Shown here: positions 1 through 11,834 of the stretch, one piece after another
Layout of the letters: each line of letters begins with the position of its first letter
How positions within the stretch are numbered: the first letter of the stretch is position 1
NCBI RefSeq assembly: GCF_020536995.1
Contig: NC_068359.1
Coordinates: 64,574,004 to 64,638,003, forward strand
Direction of reading: 5' to 3'
Length of the DNA stretch: 64,000 bases
From: Dreissena polymorpha
Taxonomy: Eukaryota > Mollusca > Bivalvia > Myida > Dreissenidae
Program-made: the position numbers and the translations under genes
The notes under the pieces: model-generated
The model's database searches: none
Seen by the model: the letters and a program-made list of their open reading frames with translations, nothing else
Told to the model about the DNA's origin: nothing

Positions 1-481
<481 letters not shown>

Positions 482-611
482 TGAGTATAAGACTATTCGT
501 TATTGTTAAGTCTAAGATTTGGTTGGTGATTCCGGGTCCTGACTTGTGATGTTAACCAAACATTTACACACATGTTTTAAGGGTTCGTACAACGAAAAAG
601 CGTTTCGGTAG

Positions 612-616
612 AAAAA
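612..616 (-). terminator. Pol III terminator of tRNA-Tyr copy 1
   Basis: A run of five T on the minus strand starts about seven bases past the 3' end of the tRNA. This is the usual RNA polymerase III stop. The same run follows the other two tRNA copies. Confidence 0.7.
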
Positions 617-622
617 GAAGAG

Positions 623-711
623 TCCCGCGAACCGGAATCGAACCAGTGACCTAAGGATAACTGGTGAGTAACCACTACAGTCTTCCGCTCTACCGACTGA
701 GCTATCGCGGG
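623..711 (-). tRNA. tRNA-Tyr (GTA) with intron, copy 1
   Basis: On the minus strand an 89-nt sequence folds as a tyrosine tRNA. It has acceptor stem CCCGCGA/TCGCGGG, discriminator A, an A-box-like TAGCTCAGTCGG, B box GGTTCGATTCC and anticodon GTA in CTGTAG. A 16-nt intron follows the base after the anticodon, as in other animal tRNA-Tyr genes, leaving a 73-nt mature tRNA. Unlike copies 2 and 3, the anticodon stem reads GAAGA opposite TCCTT, giving an A-C mismatch where the other copies have a G-C pair. Copy 1 may therefore fold or function less well. It also differs from the others in the intron sequence. Confidence 0.9.
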
Positions 712-873
712 ATTGAAAACTTATTGGTTTAATAATCTGTCGCTTTAAGTAATACGACCAAACTAGGTTTTCGCATGTAAACTAAAGGGAGGCTACAGGG
801 GTAACTCACAATAATAGTATAATAACTTCATTCCCCTGAAAGACATTGTTTTAAACCGCATCACGTGATTTGC

Positions 874-1260
874 TGACGGATTCTGATTGGATGATTCCCG
901 AGCTGTCAGAACCCTATTGGTTTATTGTTATTATGCTGGCAGGCTGTCATATGGTCATTGGTCAGTTAAGGTCACGTGGGCACTTTCCAGAAAGTATATA
1001 AGGGCGCTAGAATTTGAATTTGACAGCACAACTTCCATCTTGGTAGCTCCACTTGTCTGGGCAGTAAATTGAGTAAAAACATCTTGGGTAACTAAAAATA
1101 ACTTGTAAAGTATTTCCGAGAAAGTGTCCACCAAACTTGTCTAATTTTGCAATAACATATTAAACCTACTAAATAAATATATTATTTAAACTGCTACACG
1201 TCTTGTTATAAGAACATAATACCCTAAAAGCTAAAAAAAACCATTCTGACGGACGCCACA
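874..1260 (+). repeat. Left LTR (shorter copy)
   Basis: Begins TGACGGATTC and ends GACGCCACA, and is repeated almost identically at 10,246-10,634. It holds a promoter-like TATATAAG at 995-1,002 and a poly(A) signal AATAAA at 1,172-1,177, as expected of an LTR. A CACGTG E-box lies upstream of the TATA box. Host tRNA-unit sequence runs directly up to its left edge. Confidence 0.9.
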
Positions 1261-1262
1261 AT

Positions 1263-1280
1263 TGGTGTCAGAAGTGGGAT
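1263..1280 (+). promoter_or_regulatory. Primer-binding-type site
   Basis: Two bases after the left LTR comes TGGTGTCAGAAGTGGGAT. It starts with TGG, the complement of a tRNA CCA end, at the position where LTR elements keep the minus-strand primer site. I do not assign the tRNA with confidence. Confidence 0.7.
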
Positions 1281-1622
1281 CGTCAAGTGCCGAAGACGAT
1301 TTACAACCCGCCTGAAGTTATAGTAAATTCCAATGTGATGACGTCATTTTGAATGAATATATGACGTAATATGTTACTCAACGAGTGCTGAAGTGATTTA
1401 AAGAGGCATATCCATCGATATTTTAAAATATTTCACCCGTGATTCACGAATCGCAATATAATATAAAAGATAATATTTGTGTGTGTTCTTTTTGCAATAA
1501 CTTACACATTGTGTGTATTTAAAAGGCCTGTGTACAGGGAACATTTAATAAATATTATGTATAATAGATCTATAAATCTATAAATATTTCACTATTCCTA
1601 TAAAATAAGTGACAATTTAAAT
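1281..1622. other. Leader of the LTR element
   Basis: Non-coding, AT-rich stretch between the primer-binding-type site and the first gag codons. I recognise no further motif beyond general leader position. Confidence 0.6.
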
Positions 1623-2640
1623 ATGGCTAACGACAGTTCAGATTCGGAGGTCGTGTTAAATTTTAGAAATTTAGAGAATAGCGAAATTGAAACAAGGAGC
1701 GAAGCTTCAGTCACTTATTCAATGTCAACTGGTCGCCATCGTCGACCGAGGCAGGGTCCAGTCCCGTGCCCCGACATGGCCGAGCGCAAAATCTTAATTT
1801 CAACAACGTAGGTGTTGACCGCGGCTACAACTGGAGGACATACCGAACATGTCCCCCATCTCAAGCCAGAGCCATACAGCGGCGAAGAGCCTTGGGAGAG
1901 TTATATTTCCCATTTTGTGGATTGCGCCGAGCTTGGTGTTTGGAGCCAGAGGAGCCGTGTTTTATTCCTAGCATCCAGTCTTCGAGGAAAGGCGAGGCAG
2001 TTTTATATGAGCCTGGACGAGTACGAGCGCCGCGATTATTGTACGTTGGTAAAACGTATGAAACAACGATTCGGCAGCAGTGTACATGAATCAAAGTACC
2101 TTGGGATGTTGGAGAATAGACAGCGCCGGCCCGGAGAAAGCATCATCTCTCTTTGTGACGACATAAGACAACTCACAAAGAAAGCGTTCAGTCAATTGAA
2201 CACACAATCACAGGACATTGTTGCTTTAAATCAACTGTATAAAATAATTTCACCCGAAATGGGGTGTCGCTGTATCGACAACAACTGTTCCAGTATTCAC
2301 GAGGCCGCTGCAGTGATCGATAAGTATGAGTCGATCCTCGGGTATGATCAACAAAGATCCAGCCGTGTTCGAGCCGTAGACACCAACGGCATAGACCGGA
2401 AGTTGTCAGGTCTCATTAAGGGTCTCGACTCCCGCCTGGAGCGTCTTGAAAGCGTGTCTCTGGCAAGATCAACGTAACAGTCACCCAAAACAAAGAGCGA
2501 GTCGCGCAAGTGCTTCAAGTGCCGCTCGGAAGCGCATCTCTTCCGGGACTGTCCTCAGCGTGAACGTCAATCGTTTGGCGAAGTTTCTCGAAACGTTCCT
2601 GCACATTTGTCTCAGGGAAACGGCTCACGGTCGACCCAGT
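1623..2640 (+). pseudogene. gag: gag region of the LTR element (fossil)
   Basis: The region encodes an acidic start (MANDSSDSEVV), then a capsid-like retrotransposon gag domain with the typical W-x-S-Y-I-x-H-F and RGKARQFY segments. A nucleocapsid CCHC knuckle of the form CFKCRSEAHLFRDC lies near the end. Family knowledge gives its role as assembly of the virus-like particle in the cytoplasm and RNA binding. The coding sequence is not in one continuous frame, so this copy cannot make an ordinary gag product. Confidence 0.85.
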
Positions 2641-2647
2641 AGGTCAT

Positions 2648-5600
2648 GTGTCGACTGAATCCAATCAAAATCGGCCTGCTGGAAATGTAATTCGCACCGG
2701 TAGTTTTTCTGATAAAGTTTGGGACAATGGTTTTTACGTGTCAGGCAAACTTGATGTTCAAGAAGAAGAATTTTTAATTGATTCCGGTGCAACATGCTCC
2801 ATTTTATCAAGTACCGTTTATCAAAATATGCCTAAGCTTTCAAAATACTTATTAACTCCATTTGCAACCCCTGTATTCGATGCCGGTTCAAATCAAATTA
2901 ACTGTCATGGCCAAACTGCTTTAGAAGTTACATTAAATGGTTGTAATTTCAACATCGAGGTCTTAGTTTGTGACATTTCGCAAGATGGCATAATAGGCCA
3001 GGATTTTCTCTTGAAATATGTTGAAATTATTGATTACAAAAGCGGTAAACTTGTTACCCATTGTAATGAGATCCCGTGCTTTGTGGGCTCTGAAAAATCT
3101 TTTTCATGTCGCGTTATTGTGCGCAGGACAATTGTAATTCCTGCCAATTCCGCAGCTTTTGTATCCGTCGGCATTTCTAATAAAGATAAACTGACAAAGT
3201 ACTCGCTGGCGGAACCTATCGGCTCTGCAAATCCTCACTGTCTTATGTTGCCTGGTGTGTTAACTACAAACGATAGTGACCTTAAAATTAATTATGTAAA
3301 CTGTTCCGACAGCTCTGTAACTTTACACGAAAACCAATCAGTTGGCACTTGTGAACCATACATTGATCAAGAAATTTTTAATAAAGTTCAAGTACGATCA
3401 GTGACACCAACTAGTGAAAATAAAATTGTAAACACCAGTAGAACTGATTTGCCTGAGCATTTAAAAGATCTTTATGATAGAAGCTCGAAATTTCTAGCTA
3501 AAGAAGAGTGTCATCAGTTAGCATTATTATTATTAAAATACAGTTCTGTTTTTGCAAAACATTCTAGTGACTTGGGAAAATGTAACCGGGTACAACATCG
3601 TATTAATACTGGTCAAGCGCTACCAATTAAACAACCGTTGCGTCGATTACCATTGGCAAAACAGGAAGCTGAGCGAAATGAAGTCAAGAAAATGCTCGAA
3701 CAGGATGTCATTGAAGCCTCCAAAAGTCCTTGGGCCTCTCCTGTTGTCATTGTAACAAAGAAGAACTCTACCGTTAGGTTTTGCTGTGACTACAGGCAAC
3801 TTAATGATGTTACCGTTAAGGACGCGTACCCTCTTCCTAGAACAGATGCCTGTTTGGATTCATTAGCCGGTGCGACCTGGTTCAGCCAAATGGACTTGTG
3901 TTCCGGTTTCTGGCAGATTGAAATGGCACCAGAGGACCGTGAAAAGACGGCCTTTGCCACATCACTGGGATTGTACCAGTGGGTATGTATGCCGTTCGGC
4001 CTCGCGAATTCTCCATCAACCTTTCAACGTTGCATGGAGGATGTTCTACGCGGTCTGCAGTGGGTAGAACTAGTCCTCTACATGGATGATATAACCTCGC
4101 CAGCAAACACCATCTCTGAAGGCCTGGAGCGTTTGTCCCGTATTTTTGACAGACACGTTGATGCCAATCTAAAGTTAAAGCCTTCCAAATGTGCTTTCTT
4201 TCAAAAGAAAATAACTTTCTTAGGCCACATAGTGTCTGAGGAAGGAGTTTCCACTGACCCGGAAAAGATAAAAGCTGTCCATAGTTGGCCAGTGCCAACG
4301 TCAGTCAAAGAAATGCGAAGTTTTCTTGGTTTTGCCTCATATTATCGACGTTTTGTGGAAGGTTTTGCTAAAATAGCTCGACCTCTCCACAAGTTATGTG
4401 AAAAAGGTATTAAATTTTGTTAGAATGAGGACGCAAATAGTGCATTTGAAACATTAAAACAGGCGCTAACGTCAGCACCCATATTAGCTTATCCAATAAC
4501 GGGATTATCATACATAATAGATTGTGATGCTAGTGACTTAGCAGTTGGTGGTGTATTATCCCAGGTGCAAAACGGTCATGAACGTGTAATTGCTTACATG
4601 AGCAAAGGTCTTAGTAAATGCGAGAAAAATTATTGTGCAACAAGAAAAGAACTTTTGGCCGCCGTAATGGCTTCAAGAACTTTTCACCCCTACATATATG
4701 GTCAGAAAACATTGCTTAGAACTGATAACGCAGCTGTAAGTTGGATCAAAAAGCTGAAAACCCCGTCAGGTCAAATGGCAAGATGGTTACAGGAACTAGA
4801 AACATATGACCTTGATGTTGTTCATCGGCCTGGGCTCAAACATACAAATGCTGACGCTTTAAGTAGACGACCATGTAAAGTTTGTGAAAGACAAGAGAAT
4901 TTAAATAATTAAGATACTGACAGTGATTGTGATAATAATTTAATCATAAACCAAAATAACAGTGTAACTATACGAGCAATACAACAAGACGCACAAATAG
5001 TTATAAATGGCTGGACCCCTGATAACCTTTTAGTTGCCCAATTAAATGACCCAAATATTAGTCCTATTCTTAATGCTAAGACAAACCAATTAGATATGCC
5101 TTCATGGGATCAAATATCAGATGGTACTTCTTTTCTTAAAACACTTTGGCGCATGTGGGATAGACTTAAAGTAATTAACCAAATATTGTATTGTATTTTC
5201 ATAGACACGGAAACTGGCTTCGAACAAAATGTACTTATTGTACCGTTAACGAAACGAGATGAAATTATTAAGTATTCGCATGACATTCCGTCTGCTGGAC
5301 ACTTGGGTTTAGAAAAGTCCTTACATAGGCTTAAACAATCGTTCTATTGGCCAGGTATGAAAGAGGATGTTTATAAGTATATTACTAAATGCGATAAATG
5401 TGCATGTCGTAAGTCTAATACAGCTCCTAAAGCCCCAATGAGAAATTATACCAATGGTGAACCAATGGAGAGAATTTCCATTGACGTGTTAGGTCCTTTA
5501 TGTACAACACTGAAAGGCAACAAATATATTTTAGTAGTAGTGGACAATTTTACAAAATGGACTGAGGCTTATCCCCTGCCTAACCAAGAAGCAAAAACTA

Positions 5601-6346
5601 TTGCTGATGTTTTAGTAAATATTTTCATTTGTCGGTTTGGTTGTCCTCAACAAATTTTAAGTGATAAAGGGACAAATTTCACTTCACAGCTTTTTCAAGA
5701 TATTTGTGATTTTCTTCACATCGACAAAGTAACAACAAGTTCGCTTCGACCCCAAAGTAATGGTTGTCCAGAACGATTCAACAGAACTCTTCAATCCATG
5801 TTGGCCATTTATTGTGAAGATGACCAACAGAGATGGGATGAGTACCTTCCACAGCTAACCATGGCTTATCGTGCTTCCGTGCACAGCAGTACTGGTGTAA
5901 CTCCCAACAAAATGGTGTTTGGGCGTGATGTAACCCTACCAGTAGAGGCATTTATCGGGTCACCAAATTCTTCAATTGAGGCACGTGATCCAGAGTCATA
6001 TTGTAGCCAGTTACAGACGGTCCTGGTGAGCTGTCATACAATTGCGAGGAAGTCTCTTCGTAAGAACACAGCATATCAGAAGCGTCATTATGACATCAAG
6101 GCGAAAAAGAGGTTTTTTTCGGTCGGCCAAGCTGTTTGGTTGTATAACCCGATTCGACGTATTGGAGTCTGTTCGAAATTGACCTGCAAATGGAAAGGTC
6201 CATATGTAATAACAAGGAAATTAGACGACATAACCTATTTAGTAAAGAATGGACTAAAGTTAAAGCCAAAAGTGTATCACAAAGACAGATTAATTCCCTA
6301 CAAAGGAAACCATATTCCATCTTGGTTTGCTCAATTCTGCAATTAG
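2648..6346 (+). pseudogene. pol: pol region: protease, RT, RNase H, integrase (fossil)
   Basis: Domains run in the Ty3/gypsy order. An aspartic protease with DSGATCS is followed by reverse transcriptase with FCCDYRQLN, MPFGLANSPSTFQR and the YMDD box near 4,080. RNase H follows with DNAAVSW and a tether ending HTNADALSRRP. Integrase then has an HHCC zinc region (CDKCACRK), a DDE core with DVLGPL, SDKGTNFTS and the glutamate of CPERFNRTLQ, and a C-terminal WKGPYVI segment. RT before integrase excludes Ty1/copia. The region is broken in a few places. Most of the catalytic motifs are still readable, in line with a young insertion. Confidence 0.92.
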
Positions 6347-7042
6347 TCAAGTGCAGATTTCGAATAAATAAATGAATTAAGTAAATATGACTTAATTTTT
6401 ATATCACTATATTGTGTGTCGGTTTGATCCAAATATATAGTTTATGAGCTGCTGCAAAAGCTGGGGAGAATCAGCTAAGTTGCTCATGAAGTTGTGGTGA
6501 CCGTGTTAAAGGCACCATAGTATGTGATATGGGCTATATATCACATGTTTTGATAATTGAATTGGCCTGCGCAACCATATTCGTTATCGGTTATTCTTTC
6601 ATATTTAAATAAATATGATGTTTTATATATTTGGAGCAGACGTGTCAAAATAGTGCTATTAAAAGTAATTAGTCGAATTTAGAGTAATGTGTGATACCTT
6701 TGAGTACTTGTGTTGCCTTTTTATTAGGGTGGTGGACACTTTTCGTTGATACCTGAAACAAATAAACTTGCTTTTTGCATATAACATTTTTATTTGGTGA
6801 ACTATATCTATGTGTACAATAACATGCAATTTGAACAGAACATTATTGGCTTGCTGTTTAAACATTCAGACATTTGTAAAATTCTTAAAGTGTAAAACAC
6901 ATATATTTGAGTTAATGGAGTGTTATGTATAAATGACTCATATAACTTTTTTTTTTATGAAGATGAAAATAAGTAAGCGAGAACATATAAAGTAGCAAAT
7001 TTCAAACTTATAAACTGTTATACCTTTTTGTAAATTTACAGA
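6347..7042. other. Spacer between pol and the zinc-finger ORF
   Basis: AT-rich with no supported coding frame. It ends in a pyrimidine-rich stretch and TTTACAG directly before the ATG of the downstream ORF, which looks like a 3' splice site. Several LTR families with a gene after pol express it from a spliced transcript, so this may be the acceptor. The matching donor was not identified. Confidence 0.45.
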
Positions 7043-8557
7043 ATGAAACACCAAAATTGTTGGTTGTGCCATGCCACATTGGCAACTCAACGTCAATTTG
7101 AGAGACATGTCGAGACTGTACATCAGCGCTTGGGAGTGGAGTGTCCATTTTGCCATGTAACTATTAAACGCGCAGCTGATATGAAACGCCACATCCTTAC
7201 GGTTCACCCAGATACGAAGGTTCCGGAGACGGCCTTCCATGTCAGGGAGATGGCTTGTTTAGCCATTTTCCAGGAAGATTTCGTAAAGGTGTATGGACCA
7301 TCGCGGTCTGCTGGGAGCAGCTTTTGGCGTGATATTCGTTCGGTATCAGTGGGAGCTGCAGGCGGTATATCGGTCTCGCATGTTGCGGTTTCTCATGGGT
7401 CCTCTACTGTAGAAGGAAAAATCGACAATGAATTGTTTTCGTTGACATTATCTGATGACATTTTTAAACACCCTCTAATTCTGAGACGTCTGGCTAAAAG
7501 GCTGGCTCAGCTGCCACTGTCACACAGTCCCTTTGACCAATTTCCAAATCCTGCGGATGTTGATAGGGACACCAAGGAGAAAGTCGCTCGACAGATTGGA
7601 GTTGGAGTTGAACATATAACTTTTATGAAAATCAATCGTGTCCCATCTTTCTTCCTGGAAACAGATTCATCAGGTGGCTCAACTCCACTTTTGGATGAAA
7701 TGGAGATGTCAGCTCTCTCTTCTTTTGAAGACACCATGGGCTACCCTGGACAACTTCTTATCCAGGCCGACTATTCTGAAACCTCCTCTTCAAACAGTCC
7801 TCTCGCCAGCAACTCCATCGTCCCTATTGAAACTTCATCTTTGTCCATGTCTTCAGTGCCCCAGGTCTCCAGTGTAACTTCTCAACCTGCAGCCTGTGTT
7901 GAAGTACCGGTTACATCTTCATCTATATCTTCAATACCACATGTTTTGTGTGTAACTTCACAACCAACAGCCTGTGTTGAAGTTTCAATGTCAATTGGGA
8001 TCCCTGTCGCTCGTCGTTCGGTGCCAACCGAGATTATTTCTAGTGCAAACTCTGAATTTCTGGTGCCAAGGCTTCCCCCAACACCATCAAACCAAGTGAG
8101 AGCAAAGAAACTGCTAGCCATGGGCGCGATGCCTTTGTTTCCTCCAGCCCGGCGAGAGTGTGACCAGGATGAGGCAGTTACCTTCCTGGAACCGAAATTC
8201 AAATGGCCTCCCCGTGGCTGGAAGGGAATGTCAGCAGATCTGCGATTAATGCTCACAGAGTTTCAGGCAATGTCAATCTTGCAGGCTAGGGGATGTAATT
8301 TCAAGTTTGAACGTGTGGAACTACTGAATGCCTTCAATTTTCTGGTTTTGCCTGGAAGTTTGAGCCCGAGGGCACCAGTCGATACAAATGTACAATTGTG
8401 TCATGCTATTTATGTGAGACTGAGGGAAATTGCCCTAGAGAAAGAGGACATGAAATGGTTGCGCATGATCGAATCTGCATCCATGATGCGTGACACTGCA
8501 AATGATAAATTAATAGCAGCGTGCAAGGAAATTCCATTACGTTTGAAAAAGAAATAA
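7043..8557 (+). CDS. Extra ORF of the LTR element with two C2H2 zinc fingers
   Basis: A 504-codon uninterrupted ORF between pol and the right LTR, where env would lie in an env-bearing element. Residues 6-27 and 33-55 are two classical C2H2 fingers, each C-x2-C-x12-H-x4-H (CWLC and CPFC). The middle, about residues 210-330, is rich in Ser, Thr, Pro and Val and looks disordered; it holds a short internal repeat containing VTSQP. The last 130 residues are charged, mostly helical-looking and end RLKKK; I recognise no domain there. I see no signal peptide and no membrane segment, so it is not an envelope protein. A nucleic-acid-binding role is likely from the fingers; the function is unknown. Either an accessory gene of this lineage or a captured host gene. 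Confidence 0.75.
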   Translation: MKHQNCWLCHATLATQRQFERHVETVHQRLGVECPFCHVTIKRAADMKRHILTVHPDTKVPETAFHVREMACLAIFQEDFVKVYGPSRSAGSSFWRDIRSVSVGAAGGISVSHVAVSHGSSTVEGKIDNELFSLTLSDDIFKHPLILRRLAKRLAQLPLSHSPFDQFPNPADVDRDTKEKVARQIGVGVEHITFMKINRVPSFFLETDSSGGSTPLLDEMEMSALSSFEDTMGYPGQLLIQADYSETSSSNSPLASNSIVPIETSSLSMSSVPQVSSVTSQPAACVEVPVTSSSISSIPHVLCVTSQPTACVEVSMSIGIPVARRSVPTEIISSANSEFLVPRLPPTPSNQVRAKKLLAMGAMPLFPPARRECDQDEAVTFLEPKFKWPPRGWKGMSADLRLMLTEFQAMSILQARGCNFKFERVELLNAFNFLVLPGSLSPRAPVDTNVQLCHAIYVRLREIALEKEDMKWLRMIESASMMRDTANDKLIAACKEIPLRLKKK

Positions 8558-8589
8558 CTGATGTCTTCTTCTTCGTGTATTGCTCTTTA

Positions 8590-8690
8590 TCCATGATGTG
8601 CTCCCCTGATGTCGATCCATGATTGTCTCCCCTGATGTCGATCCATGACGTGCTCTCCTGATGTCGATCCATTACGTGCTCCCCTGATGT
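8590..8690. repeat. Short tandem repeat after the zinc-finger ORF
   Basis: About four imperfect copies of a 28-30 bp unit containing CTCCCCTGATGTCGATCCAT. It lies just past the stop codon of the zinc-finger ORF, inside the LTR element. Confidence 0.75.
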
Positions 8691-8869
8691 CTTCGTCGTA
8701 TATTGTACTATGTTCGACTGATGAAATTGGTCTTGATTTTACTCTTCAGACTTTGATGTCTCAAATCTGTAACAATATATGTGTAACTAAGTTATCAAGA
8801 CAAATAATTGCTGAGCGTGTGAACGATTGCCAAGTTTATCTTGATCCAAACATTATTCCTTTAATTTAA

Positions 8870-9844
8870 AACTAATAAATGTGTGAAGCATCAGCAAAGA
8901 AACTCGATAAATGATAGTTAAATAGACAGCTTGACAATAAAGGTATACTTTACCACGAACGGCGAGGTTCACTTGGATGACAAACTAACCCTCAAACATG
9001 TGGTTGTTATTTGCGAACAATCGTTTTCCATACATTGATTTCGTGACTCAATTTCCGGTGTTGAAGGCTACACCTAACTAACATGCAAACTATTTTACGG
9101 CGTCATTCAGTCTGGACATTGACTGATAATTTATTATTATTATTGTCGTTTTGATTCACACATGTGTTGCATTTGATTGTTTATTGACTGATGTATTGTA
9201 TTGTCGTTTTGATTCACAAATATGTTGCATTTTATTGTTTATTGACTGAACTAAGTGTTTTTTTATTAAGTTCATTATGTCATTATTCTAAATTACACCT
9301 GAAACAGAGTGGTAACTTAAATTGTGTGATTACGCGTTAAGTTTAAAATTTGATAATAGTTACTGTATTATCGATAATTGGTAAACGTATTCACGAATTA
9401 TAACGAATTTAAATTTATTATGTTCAGTATTGTTATCTGATATTGTTGTTGCTGTTCAAGTTAAAATCAATAGTTTGATTGTCTGTGCACACCAACCTTC
9501 TAGGGATTTGCGATATGAATGTACCGCTATTACGTTACTGTGTGGGTAATTATTTCATAATAATTGTGTAGTGTACAACCATTGAATGCAAAACAAGAAC
9601 CTTTGTAAGATTGAAAATATCTTAGTGTGACTTATTACCCCGAGTGAATAAGTACGGCGTAATGGTATTTGGTGGAAGTTATATGCACTGGATAACAACT
9701 ACTTACCAACTGTTTCTAATGTTCATGTTCGTTTGTTAATTAATGTTAGTCTTATAATAAGTTTGAATTGCAGTATATTTTATGTGATAACTACCACATG
9801 ACGTTTGCTTTTGAGCTATCAAAATTCAGGAGAATTTTAATTTT
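8870..9844. other. Non-coding 3' part of the LTR element
   Basis: AT-rich and without a supported ORF. Within it, 9,118-9,250 is an imperfect direct duplication of about 68 bp (both copies contain GTCGTTTTGATTCACA and end TTTATTGACTGA). Confidence 0.65.
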
Positions 9845-9858
9845 AGAAAGGTGGGGCG
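9845..9858 (+). promoter_or_regulatory. Polypurine tract candidate
   Basis: AGAAAGGTGGGGCG is a purine run two bases before TGTAATGACC. This is the layout expected for the plus-strand primer immediately left of a right LTR. It is the reason for placing the start of the right LTR at 9,861 instead of 10,246. Confidence 0.55.
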
Positions 9859-9860
9859 AT

Positions 9861-10634
9861 TGTAATGACCCACCCCCACACCCATTATATGCTTAAATGC
9901 TTTATTGTTTACTGTTATACTTACGTGGAATGCAGTTTCCAAAGTTTTACTACTAATGATTATGATGATGATGATGATAATTGCACTTACCTTGTTATTC
10001 GTGTAAGGCTTGCAATGTCCATTGTTATCCATTTCATTTCCATGACTTATTCCGTAATACCACGAATTATTAACTGCACTAACAGAACTATTAGTATTAT
10101 GTGTATTGTTTCCATTTCGATCCTGTTGTTTATTGACAAGCCATATTTATGCATGATTATGTAAATGTTATGCATAAATCTGACCTGTCATGGCCGCTAT
10201 GACACAGAATTTGCCAGCATCATTGTGGATTCTGACAGCTCAGGCTGACGGATTCTGATTGGATGATTCCCGAGCTGTCAGAATCATATTGGTTTATTGT
10301 TATTATGCTGGCAGGCTGTCATATGGTCATTGGTCAGTTAAGGTCACGTGGGCACTTTCCAGAAAGTATGTAAGGGCGCTAGAATTTGAATTTGACAGCA
10401 CAACTTCCATCTTGGTAGCTCCACTTGTCTGGGCAGTAAAGTGAGTAAAAACATCTTGGGTAACTAAAAATAACTTGTAAAGTATTTCCGAGAAAGTGTC
10501 CACCAAACTTGTCTAATTTTGCAATAACATATTAAACCTACTAAATAAATATATTATTTAAACTGCTACACGTCTTGTTATAAGAACATAATACCCTAAA
10601 AGCTAAAAAAAAAAACATCCTGACGGACGCCACA
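9861..10634 (+). repeat. Right LTR (longer copy; shared part 10,246-10,634)
   Basis: The 389 bp from 10,246 match the left LTR at about 98 percent. The stretch 9,861-10,245 has no partner in this window but starts with TG right after a polypurine tract, so it probably belongs to the LTR. A 14-bp perfect inverted repeat (10,228-10,241 with 10,272-10,285) spans the point where the shared part begins. The left copy contains only one arm of it. Confidence 0.7.
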
Positions 10635-10675
10635 ATATATATATAGTCACATTGTGAACATGTGTGTAAATGTTT

Positions 10676-10762
<87 letters not shown>

Positions 10763-10919
10763 AGTATAAGACTATTCGTTATTGTTAAGTCTAAGATTTG
10801 GTTGGTGATTCCGGGTCCTGACTTGTGATGTTAACCAAACATTTACACACATGTTCACATTGAGACTAAAGTTTAAAGGGTTCGTACAACGAAAAAGCGT
10901 TTCGGTAGAAAAAGAAGAG

Positions 10920-11008
10920 TCCCGCGAACCGGAATCGAACCAGTGACCTAAGGATAATAGTTGAGTAACCACTACAGTCCTCCGCTCTACCGACTGAGCT
11001 ATCGCGGG
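10920..11008 (-). tRNA. tRNA-Tyr (GTA) with intron, copy 2
   Basis: Same 89-nt minus-strand gene as at 623-711, with acceptor CCCGCGA/TCGCGGG, GTA anticodon, a 16-nt intron and B box GGTTCGATTCC. Its anticodon stem GAGGA pairs properly with TCCTT (one G-U pair), so this copy looks functional. A T5 Pol III stop follows about seven bases downstream. Confidence 0.93.
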
Positions 11009-11579
11009 ATTGAAAACTTATTGGTTTAATAATCTGTCGCTTTAAGTAATACGACCAAACTAGGTTTTCGCATGTAAACTAAAGGGAGGCTACAGGGGTA
11101 ACTCACAATAATAGTATAATAACTTCATTCCCCTGAAAGACATTGCTTTAAACCGCATCACGTGATTTGCGTACTTAAAAAAGTTACACGAATCAAAGCG
11201 CTGAAGGCACATCTGATGTTCTCTATTGCGAAACATGAAATAATTATATTATAATGTTAATAAGCTTATTTAAACACATCATGTATGAATTATCAAACGT
11301 TGGGCCACGATCGGATTTAAACAGACTAAATAGCGTTATAAATATGCCGAAATACAATGATAGCATCGTTTCAAAACACGCCCGTGTTTCCAATTTTTAA
11401 GTAAATTACGCGTAATACATACTTCAAACTAGACATGGTGGACTCGTATGACCTAGTCACAAGTCTAGTTTAGTGTTGCAATTAACACCTTCAATTATTT
11501 ATTTCTTTGTTCAGAACAATATGTTAATGACATAAGCGTCATTTTAGTCTGTATATAATTATATACAGACTATGATATA

Positions 11580-11619
11580 ATTGATAAATATACATATATA
11601 TATACATATATATATAATT

Positions 11620-11708
<89 letters not shown>
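11580..11708. repeat. (TA)n microsatellite between units 2 and 3
   Basis: Long TA dinucleotide tract with a few interruptions in its first 50 bases. A second tract at 11,740-11,836 belongs to unit 3. Confidence 0.95.
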
Positions 11709-11711
<3 letters not shown>

Positions 11712-11739
11712 ACAATGTGAACATGTGTGTAAATATTTG

Positions 11740-11834
<95 letters not shown>

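Larger units (their letters stand above)
874..10634 (+). mobile_element. Ty3/gypsy LTR retrotransposon, broken, with extra zinc-finger ORF
   Basis: A Metaviridae-type element with terminal direct repeats, a primer-binding-type site, gag, pol (protease, reverse transcriptase, RNase H, integrase), an additional ORF after pol, and a polypurine tract before the right LTR. The shared part of the LTRs (874-1,260 against 10,246-10,634) differs at only about half a dozen positions, so insertion looks recent. Even so, gag and pol have about four to six interruptions and this copy is a fossil. The right LTR is longer than the left. The host sequences on the two sides match two different points of the tRNA-bearing host unit, and no target-site duplication is visible. 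Confidence 0.93.
10638..11708. repeat. Host tRNA-Tyr unit, copy 2
   Basis: Starts with a TA-flanked AGTCACATTGTGAACATG segment, then (TA)n, the TTGAGTATAAGAC segment, the tRNA gene and a long AT-rich tail. The same order recurs from about 11,709 (copy 3), giving a period near 1,076 bp. The left part of the window (310-873) is copy 1. Copies 2 and 3 are nearly identical from the second (TA)n tract to about 11,455 and 12,535 respectively, implying recent tandem duplication. Confidence 0.85.

Noticed and set aside
887-1072. 61-codon ORF repeated at 10,259-10,444
   Set aside because: Lies wholly within the LTRs and is repeated only because the LTR is; it overlaps the promoter.
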